Shown piece after piece: positions 33,917 through 43,112 of a DNA stretch of 64,000 nt; position 1 is the first letter of the stretch; each line of letters opens with the position of its first letter. Both the position numbers and the translations under genes were made by a program. The notes beneath the pieces are model-generated. The model ran no database searches and was not told the DNA's origin. It worked only from the letters and a program-made list of their open reading frames with translations. This DNA comes from Streptococcus varani. Lineage in GTDB: Bacteria > Bacillota > Bacilli > Lactobacillales > Streptococcaceae. The stretch lies in assembly GCF_001375655.1 (NCBI RefSeq), contig NZ_CTEN01000003.1:310001-374000 (forward strand). The letters run 5' to 3'.

Positions 33917-35636
33917 TGCCTATTGTTTGTCCCTTGTTTGTTTCGATATAAGCATGGACATGGTAGAGTCCATTTGCGTAGGAGTGGCTAGAGAGTCTGG
34001 TAATGGCTGAGTAACTTCCATCTGGGTTTCTAAATGTTGTCAGCCACTCAATATCATCCTGTCCTTTTTCATCTGTCCAAACCGCGATTTTGATCGACTT
34101 AACACCGTCTTTTGCAGCCACGTTTTTTAAATGTGCCGTAAAGGTATAATCACTATGATTAACTGCAGAGATGGACAATTCACCAGTTGAACTTGGTGTC
34201 TCATTAACGGTGAAGTTAGTTGCCGCAAGAGCCACTTGTTTGTTATTACCAACCAAACTATTTCCATAGACATGAGCTGAGTAACTTCCAGACTCCAGAT
34301 TATGGTCTGCAACGGAAACTGTAGCGACATAGCTTCCATCAGCTTGTTTTTTTGCTGGCCACCACTTGATATCATCCTGTCCATTTCTTTGAGACCAGAC
34401 TGGAACATTCACTTCTGTGATGTAAGTTGGTAAGCTGGAAACATGGACGTTGTAACGCAGAGCATCGACTTTTTTTACAGAAATACTTGCTGATGGTTTT
34501 GGGACTTCAATAGTGGAGGTTGTGAGTCCTCTTGCCGAGCCAGTTTCGAAAGAGTAAACATGAATTTGGTATTTTTCATAGTCTTTGTGTTTGCTATAAG
34601 CTGCTAGTACTTTACCATCTGGTCCAGGAGTGTACCACTGAATATCGTCCTGTCCGTTAGCTTCTGACCAGACTGCTATTTTCACTTTGGAAAAATCAGT
34701 ATTATCTGGTGCGGTTAGTTGGATTTGGATTCCTTGTGTGGTCAGGCTGGCAACTAACTTATCAATAGTGATCGTTGGTGTCGTAATAGGAGGGGTATTT
34801 GGTTCTTCAGGGGGATTTGTACTTGCAGAGCCAATTCCATAAAAGGCAATACCTTCCTGTTTCCATCCGCGGCTTGCCAAGATACTGTACTCACGGCTGT
34901 CTTTTGTATAGAGATGACGTTGCAGACCAGTGTGGTACAAGCGATAAATTGGCAATGAGCCAAAAGAACGAAAAGCTTCTCCTTCTTGTTTCCATCCTCG
35001 GCTTGCTAAAACATTGTATTCATTACGGTCCTTGGTATAGAGATGGACTTTAAGTCCTGGGTGGTACAAACGGTAAACAAGCTCACCATTTGTCTGACTA
35101 AAATTCCAAGCGATATTTTCTTGTTTCCATCCTCTTTGACTCAAGGTATTGTATTCGTTACGGTCCTTTGTATAGAGGTGGACCTTCAGTCCTGGATTGT
35201 AAAGGCGATAGAGCGGGAAGCTAGATTCAGTAAGTGATTCTTCAGACTTTTCACTAGATTCATTTGTTGTAGTGACTTCTGCTGAAGAGATAGGTAGCTC
35301 CGAAGAACTTTCTCCAACTTGACTATTCACATCGCTAGAGTGACTAGTTGTTGTGTCTCCTATTGAAGAAGTAGGTACTTCAGAAGTGTCTTGTCCAACT
35401 TGAGTATTTGCATCACTAGTGTTACTTGTATCATCAGAAAAAGAACTTGTGGAATTAACATTCGGTTCTATCGTCGTGTTTGATGCAGTATCTGCTTGCT
35501 CTCTATTCGCCTGATAAGCGCCAGTATCTGATGTATCACTATCACTTATTGCAAGAACTGTTGACATAGGTTGTAGAAGAGTAGCTGCTATTACAGTCGA
35601 AAGAATTTTCTTTCGCATAAAGTGCTTCTTTTTCAT
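33828..35636 (-). CDS. Secreted protein with YRLYHPG and GBS Bsp-like repeats (5' part of a frameshifted gene)
   Basis: 602 residues as written. A signal peptide (about 1-29) is followed by a Ser/Thr-rich region with SSD/TSD-type repeats (30-135), three DUF5648-like repeats (about 140-275), and three GBS Bsp-like repeats. Each of the last has a W(S/T)xxxGQDDIxW core and an HVY/HAY end. The last ~20 residues (NNCRYQSSSFCHSRRTKPNP) are out of frame. Deleting one base from the A8 tract at 33901-33908 continues directly into the serine-hydrolase domain, giving one protein of about 860 residues. The run could allow slippage, making this either a pseudogene or a phase-variable surface enzyme. Confidence 0.78.
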   Translation of the reverse strand: MKKKHFMRKKILSTVIAATLLQPMSTVLAISDSDTSDTGAYQANREQADTASNTTIEPNVNSTSSFSDDTSNTSDANTQVGQDTSEVPTSSIGDTTTSHSSDVNSQVGESSSELPISSAEVTTTNESSEKSEESLTESSFPLYRLYNPGLKVHLYTKDRNEYNTLSQRGWKQENIAWNFSQTNGELVYRLYHPGLKVHLYTKDRNEYNVLASRGWKQEGEAFRSFGSLPIYRLYHTGLQRHLYTKDSREYSILASRGWKQEGIAFYGIGSASTNPPEEPNTPPITTPTITIDKLVASLTTQGIQIQLTAPDNTDFSKVKIAVWSEANGQDDIQWYTPGPDGKVLAAYSKHKDYEKYQIHVYSFETGSARGLTTSTIEVPKPSASISVKKVDALRYNVHVSSLPTYITEVNVPVWSQRNGQDDIKWWPAKKQADGSYVATVSVADHNLESGSYSAHVYGNSLVGNNKQVALAATNFTVNETPSSTGELSISAVNHSDYTFTAHLKNVAAKDGVKSIKIAVWTDEKGQDDIEWLTTFRNPDGSYSAITRLSSHSYANGLYHVHAYIETNKGQTIGIASKKNNCRYQSSSFCHSRRTKPNPGKLP

Positions 35637-35791
35637 GGTTTAATAAATCTCCTTTTTGTATTTTTGTCACAAATAGAACAACGGAAATTGAACTGAATTT
35701 CTGACGAACATAACCTTGTCTGTGACCGACAATAGCATACTTTTTAGTCAACTATTATTCTCCATGTTCATCCTATCGTTCTAATTTTCTC

Positions 35792-35853
35792 TATACAGAG
35801 TCATTATACACAATCAAGTATTCAAAATATGAACACTTACCAATTTTTAGAAA
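35792..35853 (-). promoter_or_regulatory. Promoter block with 9-bp inverted repeat, copy 2
   Basis: Matches 32831-32892 at 59 of 62 positions. Minus-strand -10 TATAAT at 35803-35808; inverted repeat AAGTATTCA-N5-TGAACACTT at 35816-35838 with one mismatch. It would start a 5' leader of about 160 nt for the gene at 35636. The regulator is unknown. The WYL-domain gene ends 22 bp away. Confidence 0.68.
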
Positions 35854-35882
35854 AAAAATAGCTCTTCCAAAGAACTATTTTT
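35853..35882 (-). terminator. Terminator overlapping the stop codon of the WYL regulator
   Basis: Minus strand AAATAGTTCTT / AAGAGCTATTT (one G-U pair) followed by a T-run. The TAG inside the stem is the stop codon of the regulator gene. Confidence 0.75.
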
Positions 35883-36876
35883 CATCATCGACTAGATAGT
35901 GGGTTTGCATTTCCTTGATTTCATCTAAAATAAATTGCTTGAGATGAAGTGGTTTAATGACTTTCAATTGCTTTCCTTGCATCATCAGCCACATTTTTAA
36001 GCCGTATCCATCATTTGAGCGAAACTTGATACGTGTAATCCCCGTTTCAATATTTTGTGAGAGAATTTCATGATCAGGAAATCTATCTGTCACATAAACA
36101 GGATCATAGTAAAAATCAATGGTAACCTCAAGAGGTTTGCCATAAAAGGAAAAAGGTCCTGTCAAGTGTGCTAAATAGCCAGGTTGAGGTCTATTTGCAT
36201 AGTCTATAGACTGCTGTTTTCCTTTAATTGAATGGAGATTTCGCATGTTATTGATTCTGAATTTGTTGAGGTTTTCTAGATGAATACCATCTTCAGATTC
36301 ATGACTGTCTGTTGCTACGTAGAAATAAAGGTCGCTGAAAAAGACTATCAGTGGTTTCTTTATAAATTTTTCGGTTTTAAAATTTTTACTATAATCAAAG
36401 GAGATATAATCACCATTTTGGATAGCTTCTGTGATTACTGTGATTTTATCTAAAACTGGATCAGTGAACCTCTCAGAATAGTGGTAAAGGGCATTTTTTA
36501 ATAGATCTTGATTGGCATTGTCTTGACTGAGAACAGTGATCAGTCGTGTCACCTCTTCTTTTGTAAAAGCTTTACTATAGACTACTAGTTGCGCAATAGC
36601 TAGTAGTTCAGTATCGCTTAATTGCCTAAGATTAAAGAGTCCTGCATGTAATAAAAATTCAGGGTTTAAGGAATAAGTTCCTTTTGGAATGCTAAGTATA
36701 GGAGAGTCTTCAAAGTGCTTAGGATTTAAATCCCTTAAAACATTCTTAATACTATTGATATCCCTTTGGACAGATAGTCCTGAAATTTGATACTTTTCTA
36801 TCAGATCTGACTTATGTAATTTTTTATGCTTTATCAAGCAAAGAAATAGGTCAAGTAATCTTTCTTTTGAATTCAT
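35875..36876 (-). CDS. WYL-domain transcriptional regulator with N-terminal HTH (YafY type)
   Basis: A 333-residue protein. The N-terminal 60 residues form a DeoR-like helix-turn-helix (KERLLDLFLCLIKHKKLHKS, SGLSVQRDINSIKN). The middle and C terminus are of the WYL type (YISFDYSKN and KKPLIVFFSDLYFYVATD segments), which binds ligands such as nucleotides. It is divergent from the transporter gene at 36994 and next to the surface-protein cluster. It could control either; there is no direct proof. Confidence 0.82.
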   Translation of the reverse strand: MNSKERLLDLFLCLIKHKKLHKSDLIEKYQISGLSVQRDINSIKNVLRDLNPKHFEDSPILSIPKGTYSLNPEFLLHAGLFNLRQLSDTELLAIAQLVVYSKAFTKEEVTRLITVLSQDNANQDLLKNALYHYSERFTDPVLDKITVITEAIQNGDYISFDYSKNFKTEKFIKKPLIVFFSDLYFYVATDSHESEDGIHLENLNKFRINNMRNLHSIKGKQQSIDYANRPQPGYLAHLTGPFSFYGKPLEVTIDFYYDPVYVTDRFPDHEILSQNIETGITRIKFRSNDGYGLKMWLMMQGKQLKVIKPLHLKQFILDEIKEMQTHYLVDDEK

Positions 36877-36993
36877 GGTGTATCCCTTACATTTTTTGAA
36901 TACTATATCATAATATTTTTTTACAGTCTAGACAAAGAATCATTTATCTGATAATATTTTAAAGATTTGAAAATTTTGTTAGGAAATAATTTT

Positions 36994-38301
36994 ATGACTA
37001 AAAAACAATTGTTATCCTATGGTTTACTTGGTTTCTCCAAGGACCTTTTGATCGCTTTTTCTGGTGGATTAGTGATGCTCTACTTTACAGATGCCTTGGT
37101 TCTATCCCCTATGCTTGTAGGGAGTATTGTCTTCTTTGGTAGATTACTCGATGCCTTAGATGATGTCGTAGTTGCTTACTTTATGGACTATTTATCTATT
37201 GCCTACAAAAAATGGTATTTAGCCGGTATCATTGGTTCGATTCTGACTTTTATTACACTCTATTCCTTGGGAACCAATACCAATTTTGCTCAACTAGTAC
37301 CTTTAATAGTCCTTTTATATCTCTTGCTTGGAATTAGCCATACCCTTATGGATGTGAGTTACTGGTCCATGCTTCCTAAACTATCTCAAAAAAACCAGTC
37401 TAAAATTACTTTATCCACCTTAGCTACTTTCTTTTCCAGTAGCTAAGCCCTAATTGGCTTTAGCCTAGCCCTTCCTTTACTGAACTTTCTGAGTCAAGGA
37501 AACTTAGTAGCTGGTTTTTTGAAACTTTCTTACCTGGTTTCTCTCTTTATCATTTTTGTTTTGCTCTTTTCTTATCCCCTTTTGCCAACAATCAGGCATG
37601 AGCAAATGAAGTCTCGTAAAGGGAGTCCTCTATCTAGTATCTCCCTCTGTTTGAAAGCCATTTTGAATAGTCGTATTTTTTTAAGGTATCTACCTTACTT
37701 CTTTTTCTTTCAACTCTCCTTTGAGTGGATGAACTCCTTTAACATTTATTATTTCAAGTACAGTCTCAATCAAGAGTATTTCTTTTCAATTTATGCTTTT
37801 ACGATTTTAGCTCAGATGTTTGGAGCCAGTATCTATCCAAAGCTCTGTCGTTACATCAACGAAGTAACCCTATTTTATCTAGCAACTTCATTTAGTATCT
37901 TTGGTATGTTAGCCATCTACGTCCTAGGACGTCTTGACCCATCCAATCTTCTCTGGATGTTTGTGGCTGCCTGTGTCAAACAAATTGGGTCTGGCTTGTT
38001 TATGGTTGCTACAACAGCTGATCTAGCCCATTCTATTCAGTTTAGTCAGGAGAAGACTGGCCTTGATAATGTAGCTATCCTGACTTCTGTAAAATTATTA
38101 GTCGCAAAACTAAGTAATGCTATTGCTGGGTTAGGAGTGGGAATGGGCCTTTCTTATGCTGGCTTTGTCAGCAACCAGATTCAAAGTCCTGAGACTGCCA
38201 TGATTATCGGACGTTCAGCACTCATTATTCCAGTCTTTATTGTATTAATGAGTTGTTTCTTCTACCAAAGATTTGTCGTATATAAATCCGAAGTCAACTA
38301 A
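36994..38301 (+). pseudogene. MFS / GPH-type sugar transporter, interrupted by an in-frame stop
   Basis: Two frames (36994-37446 and 37519-38301) are in the same phase. One TAA at 37444-37446 divides them, and the sequence between reads as membrane protein without further stops (ALIGFSLALPLLNFLSQGNL). Together they give about 435 residues with roughly 12 helices, similar to the glycoside-pentoside-hexuronide and MFS_2 transporters (DALDDVVVAYFMDYLS near the start, SYWSMLPKLSQKNQSK in the middle). The ATG at 36994 is chosen for the GGAAAT RBS; the upstream TTG frame has none. The truncated product should not transport. Confidence 0.75.
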
Positions 38302-38350
38302 TCCAAATAATCCCTTTTTCATTTTCAAAGAGCATTCACAAACATAGTGC

Positions 38351-38385
38351 AAAAAAGCGAATGACCAAAAAATCATTCGCTTTTT
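38351..38385. terminator. Bidirectional terminator between transporter and HAD genes
   Basis: A perfect 13-bp stem AAAAAGCGAATGA / TCATTCGCTTTTT with an 8-nt loop lies between two convergent genes. Confidence 0.9.
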
Positions 38386-38408
38386 CTATTCTAGCTATCA
38401 GAATGCCT

Positions 38409-39182
38409 CTATTTTCCCTTAAAAACAGCAAAAACTTGTAGAATCTTAGCTGCAATAGCAGATGGATAATCTCCTAGTAGCTCAATTTGTTCGTCTGCAA
38501 ATTCTGTTAATACTGAAAAATCTCCGACCTGAACAGCATAGAGCGACTCTTTGAAAAGCTTAATATCATTGCGGTCATTGCCAAAGACCACTACATCATT
38601 ACCAACATGGTCAACTAAGGTACTAGCCTTATGGGTGTGGGCTGGATTGAGATAGATACATTTTTCAATGTCATCAAAATAAACATCCAGACTCTCTTCT
38701 TTTGAAAATTGAGTCAGGGTTTCCTCGAGCAAGTTTTCATGATTGCCCATATAGACAACCACTTTTATCGGATTCTTTAGATCCTCTAGAGCTAAAAACT
38801 GGGCCTTATTAAGCGGATCTACGCTTGTGATAAAGGGCATTTTTTCAATGATCTGTCCGCTGTAATCGAAGGCATTATCTACAAAGAAGGGGAGATTGTA
38901 GGTTTGGCACCAATCAAGTAAGAGATGGTAGGCAGATGGATCCATCGTTCTCTCAAAAATCAGTTGTCCATCTTGGTAAACGAGCCCACCATTCAGAGCG
39001 ACAACCATCTTTTGACTCAGTTCTGGTCCAAGAGTAAAGAGACAATCGCGATAAGAACGCGAGGTTGCAAAAATCAATTCATGACCGTAGTCTGCGGCAT
39101 TGAGTAAAACTTGCTTGATCTCATCATCCATCGTCCTGCGATCAAAACATAGGGTTCCGTCTATATCAAAGACAAATTTCAT
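38409..39182 (-). CDS. Cof-type HAD-IIB family phosphatase
   Basis: A 257-residue haloacid-dehalogenase phosphatase. Motif I is FDIDGTLCFD (residues 4-13), motif II is in FATSRS (38-43), and the C-terminal motif IV is VVFGNDRNDIKLF (about 195-207). Cof-type enzymes dephosphorylate sugar phosphates, FMN or PLP; the specificity is unknown. It is convergent with the transporter pseudogene and just downstream of folD. Confidence 0.85.
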   Translation of the reverse strand: MKFVFDIDGTLCFDRRTMDDEIKQVLLNAADYGHELIFATSRSYRDCLFTLGPELSQKMVVALNGGLVYQDGQLIFERTMDPSAYHLLLDWCQTYNLPFFVDNAFDYSGQIIEKMPFITSVDPLNKAQFLALEDLKNPIKVVVYMGNHENLLEETLTQFSKEESLDVYFDDIEKCIYLNPAHTHKASTLVDHVGNDVVVFGNDRNDIKLFKESLYAVQVGDFSVLTEFADEQIELLGDYPSAIAAKILQVFAVFKGK

Positions 39183-39197
39183 AGGAATTCCTCCTCA

Positions 39198-40043
39198 CTA
39201 AGTGTTTCGAAGGGCCGCCTCATAAGTCTGTTCCATCAGCATGGTAATGGTCATGGGTCCCACACCACCTGGAACGGGCGTAATCAAGCTAGCCACTGGG
39301 GCAACTTCATCAAATGCTACATCACCAATCAACTTTCCATTTTCGTCACGGTTCATACCGACATCAATAACAACCGCACCTGGTTTGACAAAGTCTTTGG
39401 TAACAAAGTTTCCTCGACCGATAGCCACTACCAAAACATCTGCTCGATGGGCTAATGCAGCCAAGTTTTTCGTTCGAGAATGAGCAATGGTCACAGTCGC
39501 ATGGGCATCGAGGAGCAATTGAGCCATAGGCTTTCCAACAATATTGGAACGACCGATGACCAGTGCATTTTTCCCAGTCAAATCCACCTTGTATTCTTTG
39601 AACATTTCCATGATACCTGCTGGTGTCGATGGAATCATGACTGGATGGCCTGACCAAAATTTCCCCATATTGGTTGGATGAAAACCATCCACATCTTTAT
39701 CCGGTGAAATAGCAAAGAGTACTTTTTCTTCATCAATATGTTCTGGTAGGGGTAATTGTACTAAAATCCCATGCCACGCTGGATCTTGATTGTATTGCTC
39801 AATCAGTTTGAGGAGTTGATCTTGGCTTGTTGCCTCTGGTAAGCGAATCACCTGACTATTAAAGCCTGCTGCTAAAGCTGAGCGCTCCTTGTTACGGACG
39901 TAGACTTGACTAGCAGCATCTTCTCCAATCAAGATTACCACTAGTCCAGGTACCACTCCACTTTCCTCTTTGAGCTTTGCAGTCTTCTTAGCTAGGTCTG
40001 CCTGCATCTTGGCAGCCAAAGCTTTTCCGTCAATAATGGCCAT
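39198..40043 (-). CDS. folD: Bifunctional methylenetetrahydrofolate dehydrogenase / methenyl-THF cyclohydrolase
   Basis: A 281-residue FolD enzyme of one-carbon metabolism, interconverting 5,10-methylene-THF and 10-formyl-THF with NADP. Signatures: [14 protein letters not shown] with the catalytic Lys near residue 53, [10 protein letters not shown] near 98, [13 protein letters not shown] near 120-132, [11 protein letters not shown] near 165-175, and the C-terminal [12 protein letters not shown]. The length fits the family. Confidence 0.97.
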   Translation of the reverse strand: MAIIDGKALAAKMQADLAKKTAKLKEESGVVPGLVVILIGEDAASQVYVRNKERSALAAGFNSQVIRLPEATSQDQLLKLIEQYNQDPAWHGILVQLPLPEHIDEEKVLFAISPDKDVDGFHPTNMGKFWSGHPVMIPSTPAGIMEMFKEYKVDLTGKNALVIGRSNIVGKPMAQLLLDAHATVTIAHSRTKNLAALAHRADVLVVAIGRGNFVTKDFVKPGAVVIDVGMNRDENGKLIGDVAFDEVAPVASLITPVPGGVGPMTITMLMEQTYEAALRNT

Positions 40044-40275
40044 GTCAAACTCCTTCTTCTTTTCCTCTATTATACTAAATTATGGGATAAATTCCCAATA
40101 ATCTATCAATCAACTACTGAAAGTTCGGACATTTCTGCCTTTGATGGATCATCATTCAAAATCCAATTATTCCATATACATATCAAAAATCCTTTATCAT
40201 ACTCAGAGAAATCAACAGCATCCTTATACATTTCTCATTCTATTGTGAACACGGATTTCCCGGAAATAATCTATA

Positions 40276-40308
40276 AAACCCTCTCCAAATCAGCTGCTCG
40301 GCGAGGGT
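40276..40308 (-). terminator. Terminator of the feo operon
   Basis: Minus strand ACCCTC, 19-nt loop containing CAGCTG, GAGGGT, then TTTTAT, just after the small FeoB-associated gene. Confidence 0.65.
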
Positions 40309-40317
40309 CATTTTTTA

Positions 40318-40458
40318 TCATTTGGGGAGCTTGTTCATCTCATCCTTAATGGGACAAGAGCAAGCACAGTCACCGCAAGATCCTTTCCCCTTAACAAAGG
40401 TTATCAGACCAAAAAAGACTCCCACACCGATTAGTATCATCAAGATAATTGTTGCCAT
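40318..40458 (-). CDS. FeoB-associated cysteine-rich membrane protein
   Basis: A 46-residue reading frame found by translating the gap after feoB. It begins MATIILMILIGVGVFFGLIT, a single membrane helix, followed by a short cysteine cluster (GSCGDCACSC, residues 26-35) and a charged tail. This is the layout of the FeoB-associated Cys-rich protein family that often follows feoB in Bacillota, probably assisting ferrous iron uptake. The start codon is 10 bp after the feoB stop and GGAGGGC is in place as an RBS. Confidence 0.85.
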   Translation of the reverse strand: MATIILMILIGVGVFFGLITFVKGKGSCGDCACSCPIKDEMNKLPK

Positions 40459-40467
40459 AAAGCCCTC

Positions 40468-42609
40468 CTAAGACTGAACTGTTCCAAGATTAGTGAGACT
40501 GATAATATCTTCCTTTAAGGGAAGTGGTTTGCGTGCAATCAGGTAGACAATCAGGATAAACAAACCGCCTGCTATTACTATCCACAAGCTAATCTCATGA
40601 CCATAGAGGAAGACCAATCCAAATTGATAAATGATGAGGCTGACAAGGTAAGCCAAACCGGTCTGAAAACCAATGGCACCCAAAGTCCACTTGAGATTGT
40701 TCATTTCTCGTCCGATAGCACCTATTGCTGCAAAACAAGGAGCACAAAGCAGGTTAAAAGCTAGAAAGGAATAGGCGGTTAAGACTGAATAATCAGCTAA
40801 TAAACTATTGGCCAAACCGGAACTACTGGTATTTTTGTAAAGAACACCAAAACTTGCCACGACGGTCTCCTTGGCTGCTAAACCGGTCACCGTAGCGACA
40901 GTTGCTTTCCAATTGTCAAACCCTAATGGTGCAAAGAACCAGGCGATTGACTGACCAAAACCAGCTAACATGCTAGCATCCGTCTCCACTGGCCGAAGTT
41001 GCAAATTATAAGACGATAAAAACCAAATCAGGACTGTTAGACTAAAGATGACAGTTCCCGCACGCTTCATAAAACTCAAGGCCTTGTTAAAAGCATAGCG
41101 CAGAACCGTTAGCATCTTAGGCAGATGATAAGCTGGTAATTCCATGATAAAGGGACTGCTAGCTCCCCCTAGGAAACGTGTCTTTTTCAAAGCAATTCCA
41201 GAGAAGATAATGCTGACCATACCAAGAAAGTAAGCGGATGGTGCCATCAGAGGATTGTGCGGAAAAAAGACACCTGCAATCAGGGCGATAATCTCTAATT
41301 TAGCTGAGCAGGGCATAAAAGTAGCTGTCATAATGGTGATTTTTCGATCTCGCTCATTTTCGATGGTTCGACTAGCCATAATAGCCGGAACGCCACACCC
41401 AGTCGCAATGAGCATGGGAACGAATGATTTCCCAGACAGTCCAAATCTCCTAAAAAACCGGTCCATGACAAAAGCAATCCGACTCATATAACCCGTATCT
41501 TCTAAGATCCCTAGGCAGACAAAGAGAACGAAAATTTGAGGTAAAAAACCCAATACTGCCCCGATTCCAGCAAGGATACCATCCAATATCAAGGATTGCA
41601 TCCAACTGGCTACTTGCCAATAATCCAAGATTGACTGAACCCAAGTAGGAAGCAAGTCTCCAAAAAGCACATCATTGACCCAATCTGACCACATGGTTCC
41701 TACCGTCTGAATCGAAAGAAAGTAGACCAAAAACATAACCAAAGCAAAAATAGGTAGGGCTAAGATCCGATTTGTTACAATTTTATCAATTTTATCTGAC
41801 AAGTTTAGTTTAAAATCAGTATCCTCTGTCTGGACTTCCTTGGCTATGCCTTCAATAAAAGCATAGCGTTGATTGATGACAATGGATTCTGAATCCTCTG
41901 TAAAAATTTCCTCTGTAATTTGGATGATCTCATCAATCTCTTGACGTTGAAACGATGATAAGTCTACTTCTGCTTCTACTAAGAGATCACGTTCAAACAG
42001 TCTGATCGCATAAAAACGTGCCGAAACCTGTGGCACGGTATTTCCCAATACTTCTATAATCTGAGCAATTGCTGCTTCAAACTTCTTGTCATAACTGGGA
42101 AATGAATTCTCCTCAAGTGTCTGTCGCCTATTCTTTGCTGCCTGTTTGATAGCTGCATCAACGCCTCTATTTTTCAAGGCACTGATTCCCATAACAGGAA
42201 CCCCCAGAAGATAAGAGAGCTTATCCAGACGGATGGTTTTTCCTTGACTAACCAAAACATCGGTCATATTCAGACACAAGGTCAAAGGGATACCCATCTC
42301 CATCAGCTGAGTTGTCAAATAGAGATTGCGCTCTAGATTGGTCGCATCTACTAGATTAAGAATACTATCCGCACGATTACTGAGAAGGTAATCACGAGCA
42401 ACTTTCTCCTCTGGACTGTAAGGCGACATAGAGTAAATCCCTGGAAGATCTTGAACAGTGACATCAGGCAACTTTCTCACCTTACCGCTCTTACGCTCGA
42501 CGGTTACACCTGGCCAATTCCCCACACGCTGATTGGTACCTGTCAAAAGATTAAAAAGTGTTGTTTTCCCACTGTTAGGATTCCCAATTAGGGCAATTTC
42601 AATTCCCAT
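40468..42609 (-). CDS. feoB: Ferrous iron transport protein B
   Basis: About 713 residues. The N-terminal G domain has G1 GNPNSGKTT, the G2/G3 region with VQDLPGIYSM, and G4 NMTD. A GDI-like helical region and a polytopic membrane domain with Gate motifs follow (CGVPAIMASRTIEN and the later LLCAPCFAAIGAI). It imports Fe(II) across the membrane. I start it at the ATG at 42609, overlapping feoA's end by 11 bp, because the conserved MGIEIALIG start is there and GGAAG is upstream. Confidence 0.96.
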   Translation of the reverse strand: MGIEIALIGNPNSGKTTLFNLLTGTNQRVGNWPGVTVERKSGKVRKLPDVTVQDLPGIYSMSPYSPEEKVARDYLLSNRADSILNLVDATNLERNLYLTTQLMEMGIPLTLCLNMTDVLVSQGKTIRLDKLSYLLGVPVMGISALKNRGVDAAIKQAAKNRRQTLEENSFPSYDKKFEAAIAQIIEVLGNTVPQVSARFYAIRLFERDLLVEAEVDLSSFQRQEIDEIIQITEEIFTEDSESIVINQRYAFIEGIAKEVQTEDTDFKLNLSDKIDKIVTNRILALPIFALVMFLVYFLSIQTVGTMWSDWVNDVLFGDLLPTWVQSILDYWQVASWMQSLILDGILAGIGAVLGFLPQIFVLFVCLGILEDTGYMSRIAFVMDRFFRRFGLSGKSFVPMLIATGCGVPAIMASRTIENERDRKITIMTATFMPCSAKLEIIALIAGVFFPHNPLMAPSAYFLGMVSIIFSGIALKKTRFLGGASSPFIMELPAYHLPKMLTVLRYAFNKALSFMKRAGTVIFSLTVLIWFLSSYNLQLRPVETDASMLAGFGQSIAWFFAPLGFDNWKATVATVTGLAAKETVVASFGVLYKNTSSSGLANSLLADYSVLTAYSFLAFNLLCAPCFAAIGAIGREMNNLKWTLGAIGFQTGLAYLVSLIIYQFGLVFLYGHEISLWIVIAGGLFILIVYLIARKPLPLKEDIISLTNLGTVQS

Positions 42610-43093
42610 TCCTGACGACTTCCTTTTCATCTTTTTCAGCCGCTATGACACTAATTAACTGTGCTTCTGATTTTCGCAAAGTCAATTCATAGCCTCTCAA
42701 ACTGATCTCAAGAGGGTCTCCCAAAGGAGCTACCTTTCGTAAGTAAATTTTGGTATGACGTGTCAATCCCATGTCCATAAGACGTCTCTTGGCTTCCTTA
42801 GCAGCAAAAATGCCATCTATATAAGCGAATTGTCCAACTTCCAAAGTGGATAAAGGGATACTCTTTTGCTCCCAACTATCCTCTACCACATCAATCTGGC
42901 TTAAAATAGACTGATCAAAAGCCAGACGACTCGATTTTACTAAGACAATGGCCGTAGTCGGCGTTTTGGAAAGCAACTGAATAACACTACCAACTGTTAA
43001 CCCCAAATTGGATAAGTGTCTCTGACTGTCCTCTGGCAAATGAATACTGGCTACCCGATATGAAAGCCCAATCCTAGCCTCTAGTAATATCAT
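42599..43093 (-). CDS. feoA: FeoA protein with two FeoA (SH3-like) domains
   Basis: 164 residues, about twice the common FeoA size. Two SH3-like FeoA domains can be traced: about 5-75 (YRVASIHLPEDSQRHLSNLG, VGSVIQLLSK) and about 80-155 (VGQFAYIDGIFAAKEAKRRL, MGLTRHTKIYLRK, GDPLEISLRGYELTLRKSEA). FeoA is a small cytoplasmic partner of FeoB. It is the first gene of the feo operon, and a repeat element (43113-43338) sits directly upstream of its RBS. Confidence 0.85.
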   Translation of the reverse strand: MILLEARIGLSYRVASIHLPEDSQRHLSNLGLTVGSVIQLLSKTPTTAIVLVKSSRLAFDQSILSQIDVVEDSWEQKSIPLSTLEVGQFAYIDGIFAAKEAKRRLMDMGLTRHTKIYLRKVAPLGDPLEISLRGYELTLRKSEAQLISVIAAEKDEKEVVRNGN

Positions 43094-43112
43094 AATGGTC
43101 AGACCTTTCTTT

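Noticed and set aside
29158..35636. Repeats considered as choline-binding (CW) repeats
   Set aside because: The motif is YRLYHPG...HLYTKDANEY...GW..EG, not the GWxKxxGxWYY pattern of choline-binding modules.
35542..35751. 69-codon minus-strand frame just upstream of the surface-protein gene
   Set aside because: Overlaps the signal-peptide region of the supported gene in another frame and shows no family features; treated as leader sequence.
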